NCBI GenBank assembly: GCA_902603905.1
Contig: CACKWM010000002.1
Coordinates: forward strand, 62,001 to 126,000
Length of the DNA: 64,000 nt
Direction of reading: 5' to 3'
DNA from: an uncultured Pelagibacteraceae bacterium
GTDB taxonomy: Bacteria > Pseudomonadota > Alphaproteobacteria > Pelagibacterales > Pelagibacteraceae
The stretch's first letter is position 1. Each line of letters opens with the position of its first letter. Positions 1 through 10,354 of this stretch are shown here, in pieces. The translations under genes and the position numbers were made by a program. Under the pieces are notes generated by a model that saw nothing but the letters and a program-made list of their open reading frames with translations, was not told where the DNA came from and made no database searches.

Positions 1-735
1 ATCATTTTTTTCTCCAAATTTAAAAAAAGTTTTTTTTTGGTTATCATCTCCAATTAGATATTCATCAAAAAGACCTTTTTTTTCCATATCTTGAAAATTT
101 GAAAAACTTGATGTTTTTATACAATTATTTATTCTTTCCTCAGAAAAGTTAGTTTTTATATTTAGCTTATTTAAATAATCTAAAATTTTGTAAATTTCTT
201 TTCTTAAATCATTTACCATATCTTCATATTTTATCAGTAATACATTTTTATTATTTTTTACCCAAGAAAAATAATGTTGCCCCCAAGAACTTAACATGGT
301 TTTTATTCCATTTATTAAACTCCAATTTTTATCTAACATCATTTTTAACGCCTCTTCATCTGTATATGAAAAATGATTTTTAACTGATGTAAAAACAGTT
401 CTAGGATCTCTAACAATATAAATTGCCCCTAAAGTATTTTTTGAGTTAGTAAAATTATTGTTTTTCCAAGCAGCTAAAAGGTGGTGGGTTTTTAAAAAAT
501 TAGTTTTTTGATTAAGGTTTAATTTTTCTTGTGAAGCCAACCAATATTTGGACATCTCGTCGAAGCTATGAAGATCTTTTGTAAATTCAATTAAATGTTC
601 AGGATTTGGATATTTTGGAAAAGAATTAAGATGTTTAAAATCTACATTTCCATCTTTAGAGAAAAATAGAGATGTTAAAATTGATCTAACCCAAGTATTT
701 CCGCTTTTAGGATATGACGCTAACCAAATTATCAT
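1..735 (-). CDS. Sulfotransferase family protein (partial, runs off the left edge)
   Basis: Translation on the minus strand from the ATG at 735 gives an open frame of 245 codons that continues past base 1. The N-terminus MIIWLASYPKSGNTWVRS carries the 5'-phosphosulfate-binding loop (YPKSGNTW) of PAPS-dependent sulfotransferases, and an IVRDPRTV segment around residues 125-135 fits the 3'-phosphate-binding motif. The end visible at the window edge (FFKFGE) resembles the C-terminal FxxGxxGxW region of the family, so little is missing. The enzyme would move sulfate from PAPS onto a hydroxyl or amine of an unknown acceptor, perhaps a surface glycan or lipid. It is divergent from mnmE with a 49-base gap. 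The acceptor cannot be predicted. Confidence 0.85.
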   Translation of the reverse strand, partial: MIIWLASYPKSGNTWVRSILTSLFFSKDGNVDFKHLNSFPKYPNPEHLIEFTKDLHSFDEMSKYWLASQEKLNLNQKTNFLKTHHLLAAWKNNNFTNSKNTLGAIYIVRDPRTVFTSVKNHFSYTDEEALKMMLDKNWSLINGIKTMLSSWGQHYFSWVKNNKNVLLIKYEDMVNDLRKEIYKILDYLNKLNIKTNFSEERINNCIKTSSFSNFQDMEKKGLFDEYLIGDDNQKKTFFKFGEKND

Positions 736-772
736 GGTATATTTTAGTGATATTTATTAATTTAATACAATA

Positions 773-778
773 TATAAT
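773..778 (+). promoter_or_regulatory. Candidate -10 box of mnmE (possibly leaderless)
   Basis: A perfect TATAAT ends six bases before the mnmE ATG at 785, with no Shine-Dalgarno sequence between. If used, transcription would begin at or next to the start codon. No good -35 hexamer is visible at 16-18 bases, so this is a weak call based on the -10 box and its position. Confidence 0.35.
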
Positions 779-784
779 AATTCA

Positions 785-2116
785 ATGACTATTTATGCTT
801 TATCTACAGGCCCAGGTATTTCTGGTGTTGCTGTTATTAGAGTATCTGGAAAAGAGACAGCTTCTGTAGTTAAAAAAATAACTGGTAAAGACTTGCCTAC
901 CGCAAGAATAGCCACACTTAGAAAAATCAATAATATCAACACTTCTGAGCTAATTGATGAAGGTATAATATTATGGTTTCCTGGCCCTGAGAGCTACACG
1001 GGTGAGGATATGGCTGAAATTCATGTCCATGGTAGCAGAGCAGTAATTCAAGCTGTTCAGAATTCAATTTCTCAAATTAAAAATTGTAGATTAGCTGAAC
1101 CAGGAGAATTTACAAAAATAGCTTTTCAGAATAACAAAATAAATTTACTTAAAGCAGAAAGCATAGCTGATTTAATTTCAGCAGAAACAGAAATTCAAAG
1201 GCAACAAGCGATTAAAATAATGTCAGGAGCTAGCTCTGATAAATTTAATTCATGGAGAGAAGGCTTATTAAAAATTTTATCCAACGTTGAAGCAAAAATT
1301 GATTTTTCTGATGAAGATCTACCAGATAATCTTTTAAAAGATATAAAAGTAAAAGCCGAGAAAATTAAATTTGAAATTAAAAAAGCTTTAAATGATCAAA
1401 AAGTTGGAGAAAGAATTAGAGAAGGATTTAAGATAGCAATTGTAGGACCAACTAATGCAGGGAAGTCTAGTTTATTAAATTATCTATCGAGAAGAGAAGT
1501 AGCTATAGTTTCAGAAATAGCTGGAACAACAAGAGATGTTATTGAAACACACCTTAATATAGATGGACTGCCTGTAGTAGTTTCCGATACAGCAGGAATA
1601 AGAAAATCAAAAAATGAGATAGAAAAAAAAGGAATTAAATTAGCACTTAAAAGGGCTGAAGATGCTGACTTAAATATAGTAGTTATAGAGCCAAAAAGTG
1701 GCTATTTTGCTGGATTTTTAAAGGATTTGATATCTAGTAAATCTATACTTGTCATTAATAAATCTGATATGGGAATTAATAATATGGTTCAAGAATTTAA
1801 AAAATATAATCCAATTTATATTTCATTAAAAGAAGAGAAAAATCTTAATCAACTAATATCAGCAATAAAAGATAAATTAAAAAATCAGTTCATAAAGTCT
1901 GAAGATATTTTGATTACTAGAGAAAGACACAGACAACATTTAGAGCAATGTGTTGCCCACCTTGAGGATTTCAAAAATAAAAATATATCTGAAGAATTTG
2001 ATAAAGCTGCAGAAGATCTTAGATTGGCTACGAGGCACCTAGGAATTATTGTTGGTAGAGTAGATGTTGAAGAGATATTAGGGTCAATTTTTAATGACTT
2101 TTGTATAGGCAAATAA
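785..2116 (+). CDS. mnmE: tRNA uridine-5-carboxymethylaminomethyl modification GTPase MnmE
   Basis: 443 residues, normal family length. The N-terminal formyl-THF-binding domain (about 1-118) is followed by a helical domain interrupted by a Ras-like G domain: G1 GPTNAGKSS near 221, G2 GTTRD near 247, G3 DTAG near 268 and G4 NKSD near 325. The protein ends in FCIGK, the conserved C-(I/L/V)-G-K terminus whose cysteine is needed for activity. With MnmG it installs the (carboxymethyl)aminomethyl group at U34 of wobble tRNAs. The partner gene mnmG follows 76 bases downstream, which supports the call. Confidence 0.97.
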   Translation: MTIYALSTGPGISGVAVIRVSGKETASVVKKITGKDLPTARIATLRKINNINTSELIDEGIILWFPGPESYTGEDMAEIHVHGSRAVIQAVQNSISQIKNCRLAEPGEFTKIAFQNNKINLLKAESIADLISAETEIQRQQAIKIMSGASSDKFNSWREGLLKILSNVEAKIDFSDEDLPDNLLKDIKVKAEKIKFEIKKALNDQKVGERIREGFKIAIVGPTNAGKSSLLNYLSRREVAIVSEIAGTTRDVIETHLNIDGLPVVVSDTAGIRKSKNEIEKKGIKLALKRAEDADLNIVVIEPKSGYFAGFLKDLISSKSILVINKSDMGINNMVQEFKKYNPIYISLKEEKNLNQLISAIKDKLKNQFIKSEDILITRERHRQHLEQCVAHLEDFKNKNISEEFDKAAEDLRLATRHLGIIVGRVDVEEILGSIFNDFCIGK

Positions 2117-2192
2117 GCACTGATTTTTCTATGTTATTTAACAATTATTACTGATTTCTTGTAAAAAAATATATCAATTATAAATTACAACT

Positions 2193-4064
2193 ATGAAAAA
2201 TGATTTATCATTTGATGTAGTTGTTATCGGAGGTGGGCATGCTGGATGTGAAGCCGCAGCCGCAGCTGCTCGGTTAGGAGTGGACACTGCCCTCTTCACA
2301 CATAAAATAGAAACAATTGGTGAGATGTCTTGTAATCCTGCTATTGGGGGACTCGGAAAAGGACACCTTGTAAGAGAGATAGATGCATTAGATGGATTAA
2401 TGGGTGATATAGCAGATAAGTCTGGAATACAATTTAGGTTATTAAATAGAAGCAGAGGACCTGCAGTACGTGGACCTAGAACTCAGTCAGATAGATCATT
2501 ATATCGTAAATTTATGCAAGAAAAACTATTAAACTACTGTAATTTAAGCGTTTTTTCGGATCCTGTAATTAAGTTTATATTTTCGAAAAACAGCGTAAAT
2601 GGTTTCATAACCCTATCTGGAAAAAAAGTTTTATGTAGCAAGCTAATACTTACAACCGGCACTTTTTTGAATGGTCTTATACATATAGGAGATGAAAAGA
2701 CTCCAGCTGGAAGATATGCTGAGAAACCTTCTACCGGCTTAAGTGAACAACTAGAAAAATATAATTTTAAAATTGGACGATTAAAAACGGGTACCCCTCC
2801 AAGGCTTGATGGACGAACAATTAATTTTAAAAATTTAGAAGAACAGTTTGCAGATGATGATCCATATTACTTTTCATTTTTGACAAAAAAAACATTAAAC
2901 AAACAAGTGTCTTGTCGAATGACTTACACTAATGAAAAAGTACATAACATCATTTCAAACAATTTAAAGAGGAGTGCAATGTACTCTGGTAGTATAAAAG
3001 GTGTTGGACCAAGGTACTGTCCCTCAATAGAAGACAAGATAGTAAAATTTTCTAAAAAACAACGTCATCAAATTTTTTTAGAGCCTGAGGGCTTGAATGA
3101 TCCTACTATTTACCCAAATGGTATCTCTACATCACTACCTGCGGTTGTACAGCAGGAAATAGTCAATAATATCAATGGTTTAGAAAATGTTAAGATATTA
3201 AGGCCAGGGTACGCTATTGAATATGATTATATAGATCCAAGAGAACTTTTTTTAACTCTTGAAACGAAAAAGCTTCACAATCTTTATTTAGCTGGTCAAG
3301 TTAATGGAACTACAGGCTATGAAGAAGCAGCGGCCCAAGGTTTAATAGCTGGTATAAATGCGGCTTTATCTTTTAAAGGGTCTGAGCCTTTTATTTTAGA
3401 TCGTTCTGATGCTTACATTGGTGTTATGATAGATGATTTAGTTACAAAAGGTGTTGCTGAGCCATATAGAATGTTTACGTCTAGAGCTGAATATAGGCTA
3501 AGTTTAAGATCAGATAATGCTGATAAGAGGTTAACAGATAAGGGTATTAAGATAGGTTTAATTAGCGATGAAAGAAAAAGTTTCTATCAGGATAAATCTG
3601 TTAAAATAAACATTATTTTAAGAAAAATGCTAAAATTGAATATATCACCTTCAAAAGTTGATAAATTTGATATTAAAATTGCTAAAGATGGAGTTTTAAG
3701 ATCTTCGAGCGAAATTCTTGCGCAAAAAGGTGTTAACATGCATAAAATTAGAGAAATTTGGCCAAATATACCTTTTTTTAATAAAGAAATTGATGAACAA
3801 ATTGAAATTAATGCTCATTACAAAGGATATTTAAGAAAACAAAGAGCAGATATATTAGCGTTTAAAAGAGATGAGAATCTTATTATTCCTGATAAAGTTA
3901 ATTATGATGCCCTATCGGGATTATCAAATGAAGTTAAGTCTAAATTCAAGCAAATTAAGCCAAAAACTATGGGACAAGCTTTAAGAATTGATGGAATTAC
4001 TCCAGCAGCTGTTTATATCTTATTGTCATATGTAAAAAGAAAGTCTATTAAGCATATAGCTTAA
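2193..4064 (+). CDS. mnmG: tRNA uridine-5-carboxymethylaminomethyl modification enzyme MnmG (GidA)
   Basis: 623 residues. The N-terminus has the FAD dinucleotide-binding fold ([13 protein letters not shown] at about 8-20), followed by the family signature [13 protein letters not shown] near 46-58. A second signature, [16 protein letters not shown], lies near 367-382. MnmG uses FAD, methylene-THF and MnmE to modify U34 in tRNA. The C-terminal helical tRNA-binding part is present to the end (residues ~550-623). The stop codon TAA shares one base with the ATG of rsmG, so the two are probably translationally coupled. Confidence 0.97.
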   Translation: MKNDLSFDVVVIGGGHAGCEAAAAAARLGVDTALFTHKIETIGEMSCNPAIGGLGKGHLVREIDALDGLMGDIADKSGIQFRLLNRSRGPAVRGPRTQSDRSLYRKFMQEKLLNYCNLSVFSDPVIKFIFSKNSVNGFITLSGKKVLCSKLILTTGTFLNGLIHIGDEKTPAGRYAEKPSTGLSEQLEKYNFKIGRLKTGTPPRLDGRTINFKNLEEQFADDDPYYFSFLTKKTLNKQVSCRMTYTNEKVHNIISNNLKRSAMYSGSIKGVGPRYCPSIEDKIVKFSKKQRHQIFLEPEGLNDPTIYPNGISTSLPAVVQQEIVNNINGLENVKILRPGYAIEYDYIDPRELFLTLETKKLHNLYLAGQVNGTTGYEEAAAQGLIAGINAALSFKGSEPFILDRSDAYIGVMIDDLVTKGVAEPYRMFTSRAEYRLSLRSDNADKRLTDKGIKIGLISDERKSFYQDKSVKINIILRKMLKLNISPSKVDKFDIKIAKDGVLRSSSEILAQKGVNMHKIREIWPNIPFFNKEIDEQIEINAHYKGYLRKQRADILAFKRDENLIIPDKVNYDALSGLSNEVKSKFKQIKPKTMGQALRIDGITPAAVYILLSYVKRKSIKHIA

Positions 4065-4705
4065 TGGATGCAAATTTCAAAAAATACTCAATATTAGATA
4101 AATTTAATGTTTCACGTGGAACATGTATTGATTTTGAAAAGTTTATTTCATTAATTAGAGAAAAAAACCAGGAAATTAACATAATTAGCAAAAAAACTGA
4201 TAAAATATCAATAATAAGAGAAAGACATATAATAGATTCAGCGCAAGCTATTGATTTTATTGATTTAAATGATAATATATGCAGTGATTTGGGTACAGGA
4301 GCAGGATTACCAGGTGTAGTTCTAGCAATTATGATGAAAAATTTAAATAAGCCTATGAAATTTAAACTATATGAAAAAAGTCATCTAAAAAGTGCCTTCT
4401 TGAGAGACGTAACGAGAAAACTTAATCTAAATATTGAAATTGTAGAGGGTGATATTTTTAAAAAAATTAATTTAAGTTCAGATATTGTTATTGGAAGAGC
4501 TTTTAAACCTTTGCCAGTGGTATTGGAATTAATGAATAAGAATTTTGTTAATTATAAAAACTTAATTTTATTTATGGGGAAAAATGGAAAACAAACATTG
4601 AAGGATGCTTTTAAGGACTGGAAATTTGAGTATAAGGAAAAGATGAGCTTAACAAGCGATGATTCTTTTTTAATAAAAATAAAAAATATAAAAAAAAAAA
4701 ATTGA
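4064..4705 (+). CDS. rsmG: 16S rRNA (guanine527-N7)-methyltransferase RsmG (GidB)
   Basis: 213 residues, class I SAM-dependent methyltransferase. The SAM motif CSDLGTGAGLPG lies near residues 74-85, and the upstream RHIIDSAQ segment fits the RsmG family (R-H-I-x-D-S). It methylates G527 of 16S rRNA. It sits between mnmG and parA as in most alphaproteobacteria. Codons 15-20 contain a parS-like 16-mer (separate entry). The 3' end holds a run of 12 A (4690-4701) encoding lysines, and the TGA stop overlaps the TTG start of parA. Confidence 0.94.
   Translation: MDANFKKYSILDKFNVSRGTCIDFEKFISLIREKNQEINIISKKTDKISIIRERHIIDSAQAIDFIDLNDNICSDLGTGAGLPGVVLAIMMKNLNKPMKFKLYEKSHLKSAFLRDVTRKLNLNIEIVEGDIFKKINLSSDIVIGRAFKPLPVVLELMNKNFVNYKNLILFMGKNGKQTLKDAFKDWKFEYKEKMSLTSDDSFLIKIKNIKKKN
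4108..4123. promoter_or_regulatory. parS-like ParB-binding site inside rsmG
   Basis: The 16-mer TGTTTCACGTGGAACA is present. It matches the widely conserved bacterial parS palindrome (TGTTTCACGTGAAACA or the GTTCCACGTGGAAC type) at all but one position of a perfect palindrome. It lies in the coding sequence for residues N-V-S-R-G-T of RsmG, 580 bases before parA. ParA and ParB are both encoded just downstream, so cis location next to the operon is as expected for a chromosomal centromere. No second full site was seen by eye in the window. Confidence 0.85.
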
Positions 4706-5505
4706 ATAAAACACAAATCATATCTGTAATAAATCAAAAAGGTGGAGTAGGGAAAACAACAACAGTAATAAATCTTGCTGCAGGTTTAGTTCAGGAAAAT
4801 AAAAAAATTTTAGTAATTGATTTAGATCCTCAGGGTAATGCAACAACTGGATTAGGTTTATCAAATTTAGATAATTCTAGTGAAACAATTTATGGAGTAT
4901 TAAATGGAGCAAAAAACATCACAGAAGTTATTAAAAAAACTCAATTTGAAAATTTAGAATTGATTTCTTCAAATGTTGATCTTTCTGGATTAGAGGTAGA
5001 AACAGCTGGGGATAGCAAAAGGGCTTTTATTTTAAAAGATCAATTAATGGCTTATTTAAAGGATTCTGGAGCAAAATATGACTATATTCTTATAGATTGT
5101 CCTCCATCATTAAGCCTTTTAACAGTAATGGCTTTAGTGTCATCTCATTCACTTGTGGTTCCTTTACAGACTGAATTTTTTGCTCTTGAGGGATTAACAC
5201 AATTAATGAAAACCATAGATAGAGTAAAAGTAAATTTAAATCCTAGTTTAAAAATCAGAGGCATTCTTTTAACAATGTATGACAAAAGAAATAAACTTTC
5301 TTCTCAAGTTGAAAAGGAGGCGAGGGACTATTTTGCTAATCAAGTTTATAATACTGTAATACCAAGAAATGTAAGATTATCAGAAGCACCTTCACATGGA
5401 GTACCTGTTTTAATTTATGATAAAACTTGCCCAGGCAGTAAATCATATTTTAGTTTTACTGATGAATTTATTAACCAAGAAAAACAATTTGAAACAGCCG
5501 CATAA
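4702..5505 (+). CDS. parA: Chromosome partitioning ATPase ParA (Soj)
   Basis: 267 residues with the deviant Walker A motif KGGVGKTTT at about 13-21 and the Walker B-like IDLDPQGNATTG near 39-50, both typical of chromosomal ParA. A DCPPSL segment follows near 133. It binds DNA non-specifically in its ATP form and moves ParB-parS complexes. The start is a TTG whose last two bases overlap the rsmG TGA stop (TTGA); an in-frame ATG at the N-terminus is absent, and the TTG gives the standard MxxxxIISVINQKGG start. It is coupled to parB by a TAATG overlap. Confidence 0.96.
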   Translation: MNKTQIISVINQKGGVGKTTTVINLAAGLVQENKKILVIDLDPQGNATTGLGLSNLDNSSETIYGVLNGAKNITEVIKKTQFENLELISSNVDLSGLEVETAGDSKRAFILKDQLMAYLKDSGAKYDYILIDCPPSLSLLTVMALVSSHSLVVPLQTEFFALEGLTQLMKTIDRVKVNLNPSLKIRGILLTMYDKRNKLSSQVEKEARDYFANQVYNTVIPRNVRLSEAPSHGVPVLIYDKTCPGSKSYFSFTDEFINQEKQFETAA

Positions 5506-6353
5506 TGGATGCATTAAAAATTAAAAAAGGTTTGGGCAGAGGATTATCATCTTTGATTGGTGACACAAAAGTAGATACAAATATTAACAAGTTATCTATT
5601 GGGGAACTGATTAGAAACAAATATCAGCCAAGGAAAAATTTTAATCAGGAAAATTTAGATGAGTTAACAAATTCAATTAAAGAGCGTGGAATTATCCAGC
5701 CAATTGTTGTTAGAAAATCTGCAGATCAAAAATCAAAATATGAAATAATAGCAGGAGAAAGAAGATGGTTAGCTGCACAGAATGCTGGTCTTCATGAAGT
5801 TCCAGTTGTTATAACCGAAGCTGATGATCTTAAATCTCTTGAGTTTGCCATTGTAGAAAATGTTCAAAGAATTGATCTTAATGTTGTCGAAGAAGCTGAA
5901 GGTTATCAGCGATTAATCGATGATTTTTCTTATGATCAAAACAAAGTTGCACAATTTATTGGAAAAAGTAGAAGCCATGTTGCAAATTGTTTACGGTTAT
6001 TGAATTTACCATCTGAAGTGGTTGATTTAATTAAAAATAATAAATTAACACAAGGTCATGCTAAAATATTGGTAGGATTACAAAATGCTCATTTCTTAGC
6101 AAAAAAAATAATTGAAAAAAATTTATCTGTTAGACAAACTGAAAATTTAGTCAAAATATTTAAGACAAATAAAGTACCCAAATTTAATAAAAAAGATCCA
6201 AATATAAAAAATCTTGAATTGAGTCTTATTGAAAAGATTGGCTTAAATGTCTTAATTAAAAATAATAAAAAAAATGCTGGATCCATTACACTTGAGTACA
6301 AGAATCTTGAACAATTAAATAAATTAATAGAGGTTATTAAATTTAATTATTAG
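5505..6353 (+). CDS. parB: Chromosome partitioning protein ParB (Spo0J)
   Basis: 282 residues. The N-terminal KKGLGRGLSSLIG segment (about 6-18) is typical of chromosomal ParB and includes the ParA-stimulating basic peptide. The ParB/Srx CTPase domain has the motif AGERRWLAA near 84-92 and a following ENVQR segment near 124. The helix-turn-helix DNA-binding domain lies near 145-170 (KVAQFIGKSRSHVAN). The C-terminal dimerization domain is short and lysine rich. It would load at the parS-like site in rsmG. The 3' end overlaps the convergent holA stop by 11 bases. Confidence 0.96.
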   Translation: MDALKIKKGLGRGLSSLIGDTKVDTNINKLSIGELIRNKYQPRKNFNQENLDELTNSIKERGIIQPIVVRKSADQKSKYEIIAGERRWLAAQNAGLHEVPVVITEADDLKSLEFAIVENVQRIDLNVVEEAEGYQRLIDDFSYDQNKVAQFIGKSRSHVANCLRLLNLPSEVVDLIKNNKLTQGHAKILVGLQNAHFLAKKIIEKNLSVRQTENLVKIFKTNKVPKFNKKDPNIKNLELSLIEKIGLNVLIKNNKKNAGSITLEYKNLEQLNKLIEVIKFNY

Positions 6354-7335
6354 TTTTATTTGATTGTGTAATAATAAAGTCAAACAAAATATTAATTGAA
6401 TTTGAGGAATTTTTTTTAATTAATAACTCAATTTCATTAATTTTATATATTAAATTTTCTACTTTTTTTAATGTCCAGTTTTTAACTTGTTCCTTAATAA
6501 TTTCTTTGTCTTTCCAAAAAATAGGAGGCTTAAATGAAGTTATTAATTGGTCAATATTCTCGTTTTCTTTTGTTTGACTTTTCAATTTATTTAATCTTTT
6601 TGCTTTTATTAAAAAGGTTTTAATAATTAAAATACAATCTTCTGTGCTATAATTATTTTCATTTAAAATATTTATTGTTTTTTTTGAATTTTTTGCAAGA
6701 CAACTATCAACTAACTCATTTACACTATAATTTTCTGCAAGATTAGTTAATTTTAAAATATCATCAACATTTATTATTTTTTTACTTTTAGTAAAATTTT
6801 CAATCTTTATTATTTCATTATTTAAATTTAATCTGTCACCTCTTGATCTTGCAACTAGTATATTGATTGTTTCTTGAGATATTGGTATTTTTTTTTCTCT
6901 AAAATACGTGTTTGCAATATTGTTCAATGTCTGAAAATTATCAGAATAAAAGGGAACACAAACAATATTTTTATTTTTTTCAAATAACATCCTCAATTTT
7001 GATTTTTTTTCTAAAATATTAGCTAATAAAATTATTTTTGTATCTTCAATATTTTTTTCAATAATTTCTTCAATAATATTTACAATTTTATCAGTACTTC
7101 TTAAAATTATTATTAACTTTTCTGTTTCAAAAAATGATTTTGAAAGAATTTTATTAAAAAAATTTTCTTTATTGTTTAAAATTTCTTTTTCATCATACTT
7201 ATAGATATTTTTTGAGAATTTTTTAAAAGTATCGTCAATAACTTTATTTTTAAAGCCTTCATTTTCACCATATAAAAGATAAACATTATTTTTTTTTAAA
7301 TTTATTTTATTTATTTCGTATGATTTTATTATCAT
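6343..7335 (-). CDS. holA: DNA polymerase III subunit delta (HolA)
   Basis: 330 residues. The N-terminal part contains YLLYGENEGFKN (about 19-30), matching the start of the delta subunit AAA+ module, in which the P-loop is degenerate. The rest is AT-driven, lysine and asparagine rich sequence with the helical C-terminal collar-like region. Delta opens the beta clamp in the clamp loader. The call leans on the gene order leuS-lptE-holA, which is widely conserved in proteobacteria, with lptE ending one base before this start. Sequence-level recognition alone would be moderate. Confidence 0.85.
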   Translation of the reverse strand: MIIKSYEINKINLKKNNVYLLYGENEGFKNKVIDDTFKKFSKNIYKYDEKEILNNKENFFNKILSKSFFETEKLIIILRSTDKIVNIIEEIIEKNIEDTKIILLANILEKKSKLRMLFEKNKNIVCVPFYSDNFQTLNNIANTYFREKKIPISQETINILVARSRGDRLNLNNEIIKIENFTKSKKIINVDDILKLTNLAENYSVNELVDSCLAKNSKKTINILNENNYSTEDCILIIKTFLIKAKRLNKLKSQTKENENIDQLITSFKPPIFWKDKEIIKEQVKNWTLKKVENLIYKINEIELLIKKNSSNSINILFDFIITQSNKTNN

Positions 7336-7336
7336 T

Positions 7337-7786
7337 TTACAAATCTGATAAATATATTACTGATTTTTCAACTATTTTATTTATTAAAGTATTTTCAATT
7401 TCTTTTTCATATTGTTTTAATGCAAATTTGTCTGAATTATTACTATAATTAAAGCTTGATGAAAAACTTTCTGTTTTATTATAGTTTCCACTAATAATAT
7501 TAATATTTAACTCAATTATCATTTGAAACCTTGATGGGTCACCTTTATTATCTTTTTGTGTAGTTTCAATTTTTTTAACTGAGTTAATTTCTATTTGAAT
7601 TATATTTTTACTACTTTTATTAGAAAATATTTTTAATTTATTTGCAATTTTTGAGTTTAATTTACTCGTTTTTTTTTGGGATATTTTTTGTATATAAAAA
7701 TTTTTTTCCTTTGAAGAGTATATTGGGGCATATCCACAATTATTAAGAATAAACGATGCAATAATGATAATGATTATTTTTCTCAT
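7337..7786 (-). CDS. lptE: LPS-assembly lipoprotein LptE-like
   Basis: 149 residues. A hydrophobic signal ([17 protein letters not shown]) leads into a lipobox cysteine at residue 17, followed by GYAPIYS, the usual start of mature LptE (C-G-Y/F-x-P). LptE is the outer-membrane lipoprotein plug of the LptD translocon for lipopolysaccharide. The start ATG overlaps the leuS stop (ATGA), and holA follows, the same order as in many proteobacteria. The body is too divergent to identify by motif, so context carries much of the call. Confidence 0.82.
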   Translation of the reverse strand: MRKIIIIIIASFILNNCGYAPIYSSKEKNFYIQKISQKKTSKLNSKIANKLKIFSNKSSKNIIQIEINSVKKIETTQKDNKGDPSRFQMIIELNINIISGNYNKTESFSSSFNYSNNSDKFALKQYEKEIENTLINKIVEKSVIYLSDL

Positions 7787-10329
7787 TTTATAATTAAATT
7801 TATTAGTTTATTTTTTATATATATTACCCTACTAATATTTTTGTTTTGTAAAAATTTACTAGTTTTAAAATTATTTTTTATTTCATTTATCAATGTTTTC
7901 TCATCCATATTTAAATTTGTATTAATTATATCTCTCTTTTTTCCATTAATTTGAACAACAATTTTATAATTTTCCACTATTGAAACTTTTTTATCTATTA
8001 CAGGCCAATCAAGTTTATTATCACATTTCAATTCATCTAAGCATTCGGATGCAAAATGAGGTAAAACAGGAGACATTAATTTAAGAATTTTTGTATAGTT
8101 TTCAGCTAAGTTTTTCTTGTTTATCGGTTTTTCTATTTCTTTAATTAAAAAGTTATATGTCTCGTAGAAGTTTGCAACAATTACATTATTATGGAATTTT
8201 TCTAAATTAGCATTTATTTTATTAATTAGTTGGTTAGTAAATTTTGAAATTTCATCAGAGTTTTGTTTAGACTCATCTGCTATTTTTAATTTAGCTTTAA
8301 TTTTTTCATGCAAGTTCCACAATTTTTGAATAAATTTATAACATGCAACTATGCCTTGTTCGGTCCATTGAACATCTTTTTCTGGTGGACTGTCGGACAA
8401 CATAAATAGTCTTACAGAATCTGCACCATAATTTTCAATAATTTGTTCAGGATCAATAGTATTTTTTTTTGATTTTGACATAGATTCTGAAGGACCAACA
8501 ATTACTTTTTTTGTTTTGTCTTTTTTTAGAAAATAATTTTTACCATCTTTAATTTCGACTTCATCAGGACTTAACCATTTATTATTTTCATCTTTATAAG
8601 TTTCATGGCAAACCATTCCTTGAGTAAATAATCCTTGAAATGGTTCGCTCAAATTAAATTTTTCATTTTTATAATTTAATGCTCTTGTAAAAAATCTTGA
8701 ATAAAGTAAATGCAGTATTGCATGCTCAACACCTCCAATGTATTGATCAACAGGCATCCAATATTTGGCTTCATCGTAATCAAATCCATATTTTTTATTG
8801 TTAGGTGAGCAAAATCTAAGAAAATACCAAGATGAATCAACAAATGTATCCAGAGTATCTGTTTCTCTAGTTAGTTCTTTTCCATCTATTTTTATTTTTT
8901 TCCATTCTTTGTTTGTATCTAACGGATTACCTTTACAGTTAAGATCTATATTTTCTGGTAATTTTACTGGTAGGTTTTCTTTGGCTATAGGAAAAACTTT
9001 TCCATGTTCGTCATAAGCTATAGGTATTGGACATCCCCAATATCTTTGTCTAGATACTCCCCAATCCTTAAGTCTAAAGTTAATTTTTTTTTCACCTAAC
9101 TTTTTTTTTTCAAGTATTTCTATAGTTTTGTAGATTGATTCATCTGGAACTTTAAAACCATTTAAAAAATCAGAATTAATAACAACTCCTGGTCCTGTAT
9201 AAGCTTCTTTAAGAACTTTATAATTATCATCTTCATTTATAGGTTTTACTACAGTTGTAACTTTCAGGTTATATTTGTTTGCAAAGTCTAAATCTCTTTG
9301 ATCATGCGCTGGACATCCAAAAACTGCTCCAAAGCCATAATCCATTAAGACAAAATTTGCAAAATATACAGGGACTTTTTGTTTTTCATTTAATGGGTTA
9401 ATAGCAAGCAAATCGGTTTTGAATCCAATTTTTTCGCCAATTGCAATTGACTCTTCTGTAGTACCAGTTTTTGAACATTCTTCTTTAAATTTAATAAATT
9501 TTGGATCTTTTAAAAAATGTTCTGAAATAGGATGATCAATAGAAACAGCTAGAAAAGAAAAACCAAACAAAGTATCCGGTCTTGTTGTAAAACATTTAAT
9601 AGTATTAATGGGCAATTTACCCTCTATTTTAAAGTCAATTTCACAACCAAAAGATTTTCCAATCCAATTTTTCTGCATTGTTTTTACTTTTTCTGGCCAA
9701 TTTTTTAATTCATCAAGTCCTTTAAGGAGTTCTTCAGAAAATTTAGAAATATTGAAGAACCATTGATTTAATTTTTTTCTTTCAACAGTTACTCCTGATC
9801 TCCACCCCTTACCATCAATCACTTGTTCATTTGCTAAGACTGTTTGTTCAACAGGATCCCAATTTACATAATTTTCTTTTCGATAAACCAAACCTTTCTC
9901 ATATAATTCTAAAAAAAAAAGCTGTTGATGTTTGTAATATTCTGGCGAACAAGTTGAGATTTCTCTTGTCCAATCAATTGATAACCCTATTTTTTTTAAC
10001 TGATTTTTCATTGTTAAAACATTAGATTCTGTCCATGTTTTTGGATCTAAATTATTTTCTCTAGCAGCATTTTCTGCGGGCAAGCCAAAAGAATCCCATC
10101 CCATTGGATGCAATACATTGTATCCTTTCATCATTTTAAATCTTGCTAATACGTCACCTATTGTATAATTTCTAACGTGACCCATATGAATTTTACCAGA
10201 AGGGTAGGGAAACATTTCTAAGCAGTAAAATTTTTTTTTACCTTTTTTAATAGTACTTTCAAAAGTCTTATTTTTTTCCCAATAATTCTGCCACTTTTTT
10301 TCAATTGTTTTAAAATTATACCTATTCAC
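7783..10329 (-). CDS. leuS: Leucyl-tRNA synthetase
   Basis: 848 residues, a full-length class Ia synthetase. The HIGH-type motif is seen as [16 protein letters not shown] near 42-57, the CP1 editing domain spans roughly 220-410 (with the T-rich TTRPDTLFG segment near 246), and the KMSKS motif reads SMSKSKK near 615. The C-terminal tRNA-binding part ends near the stop. First gene of a leuS-lptE-holA minus-strand operon with a four-base overlap to lptE. Confidence 0.97.
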   Translation of the reverse strand: MNRYNFKTIEKKWQNYWEKNKTFESTIKKGKKKFYCLEMFPYPSGKIHMGHVRNYTIGDVLARFKMMKGYNVLHPMGWDSFGLPAENAARENNLDPKTWTESNVLTMKNQLKKIGLSIDWTREISTCSPEYYKHQQLFFLELYEKGLVYRKENYVNWDPVEQTVLANEQVIDGKGWRSGVTVERKKLNQWFFNISKFSEELLKGLDELKNWPEKVKTMQKNWIGKSFGCEIDFKIEGKLPINTIKCFTTRPDTLFGFSFLAVSIDHPISEHFLKDPKFIKFKEECSKTGTTEESIAIGEKIGFKTDLLAINPLNEKQKVPVYFANFVLMDYGFGAVFGCPAHDQRDLDFANKYNLKVTTVVKPINEDDNYKVLKEAYTGPGVVINSDFLNGFKVPDESIYKTIEILEKKKLGEKKINFRLKDWGVSRQRYWGCPIPIAYDEHGKVFPIAKENLPVKLPENIDLNCKGNPLDTNKEWKKIKIDGKELTRETDTLDTFVDSSWYFLRFCSPNNKKYGFDYDEAKYWMPVDQYIGGVEHAILHLLYSRFFTRALNYKNEKFNLSEPFQGLFTQGMVCHETYKDENNKWLSPDEVEIKDGKNYFLKKDKTKKVIVGPSESMSKSKKNTIDPEQIIENYGADSVRLFMLSDSPPEKDVQWTEQGIVACYKFIQKLWNLHEKIKAKLKIADESKQNSDEISKFTNQLINKINANLEKFHNNVIVANFYETYNFLIKEIEKPINKKNLAENYTKILKLMSPVLPHFASECLDELKCDNKLDWPVIDKKVSIVENYKIVVQINGKKRDIINTNLNMDEKTLINEIKNNFKTSKFLQNKNISRVIYIKNKLINLIIK

Positions 10330-10354
10330 AAAAATGATTTTAATTATAAAATAT

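Noticed and set aside
4690-4701. Run of 12 A at the end of rsmG as a programmed frameshift or slippage site
   Set aside because: It encodes plausible terminal lysines, the stop is only a few bases away and parA has its own start, so no product would be gained.
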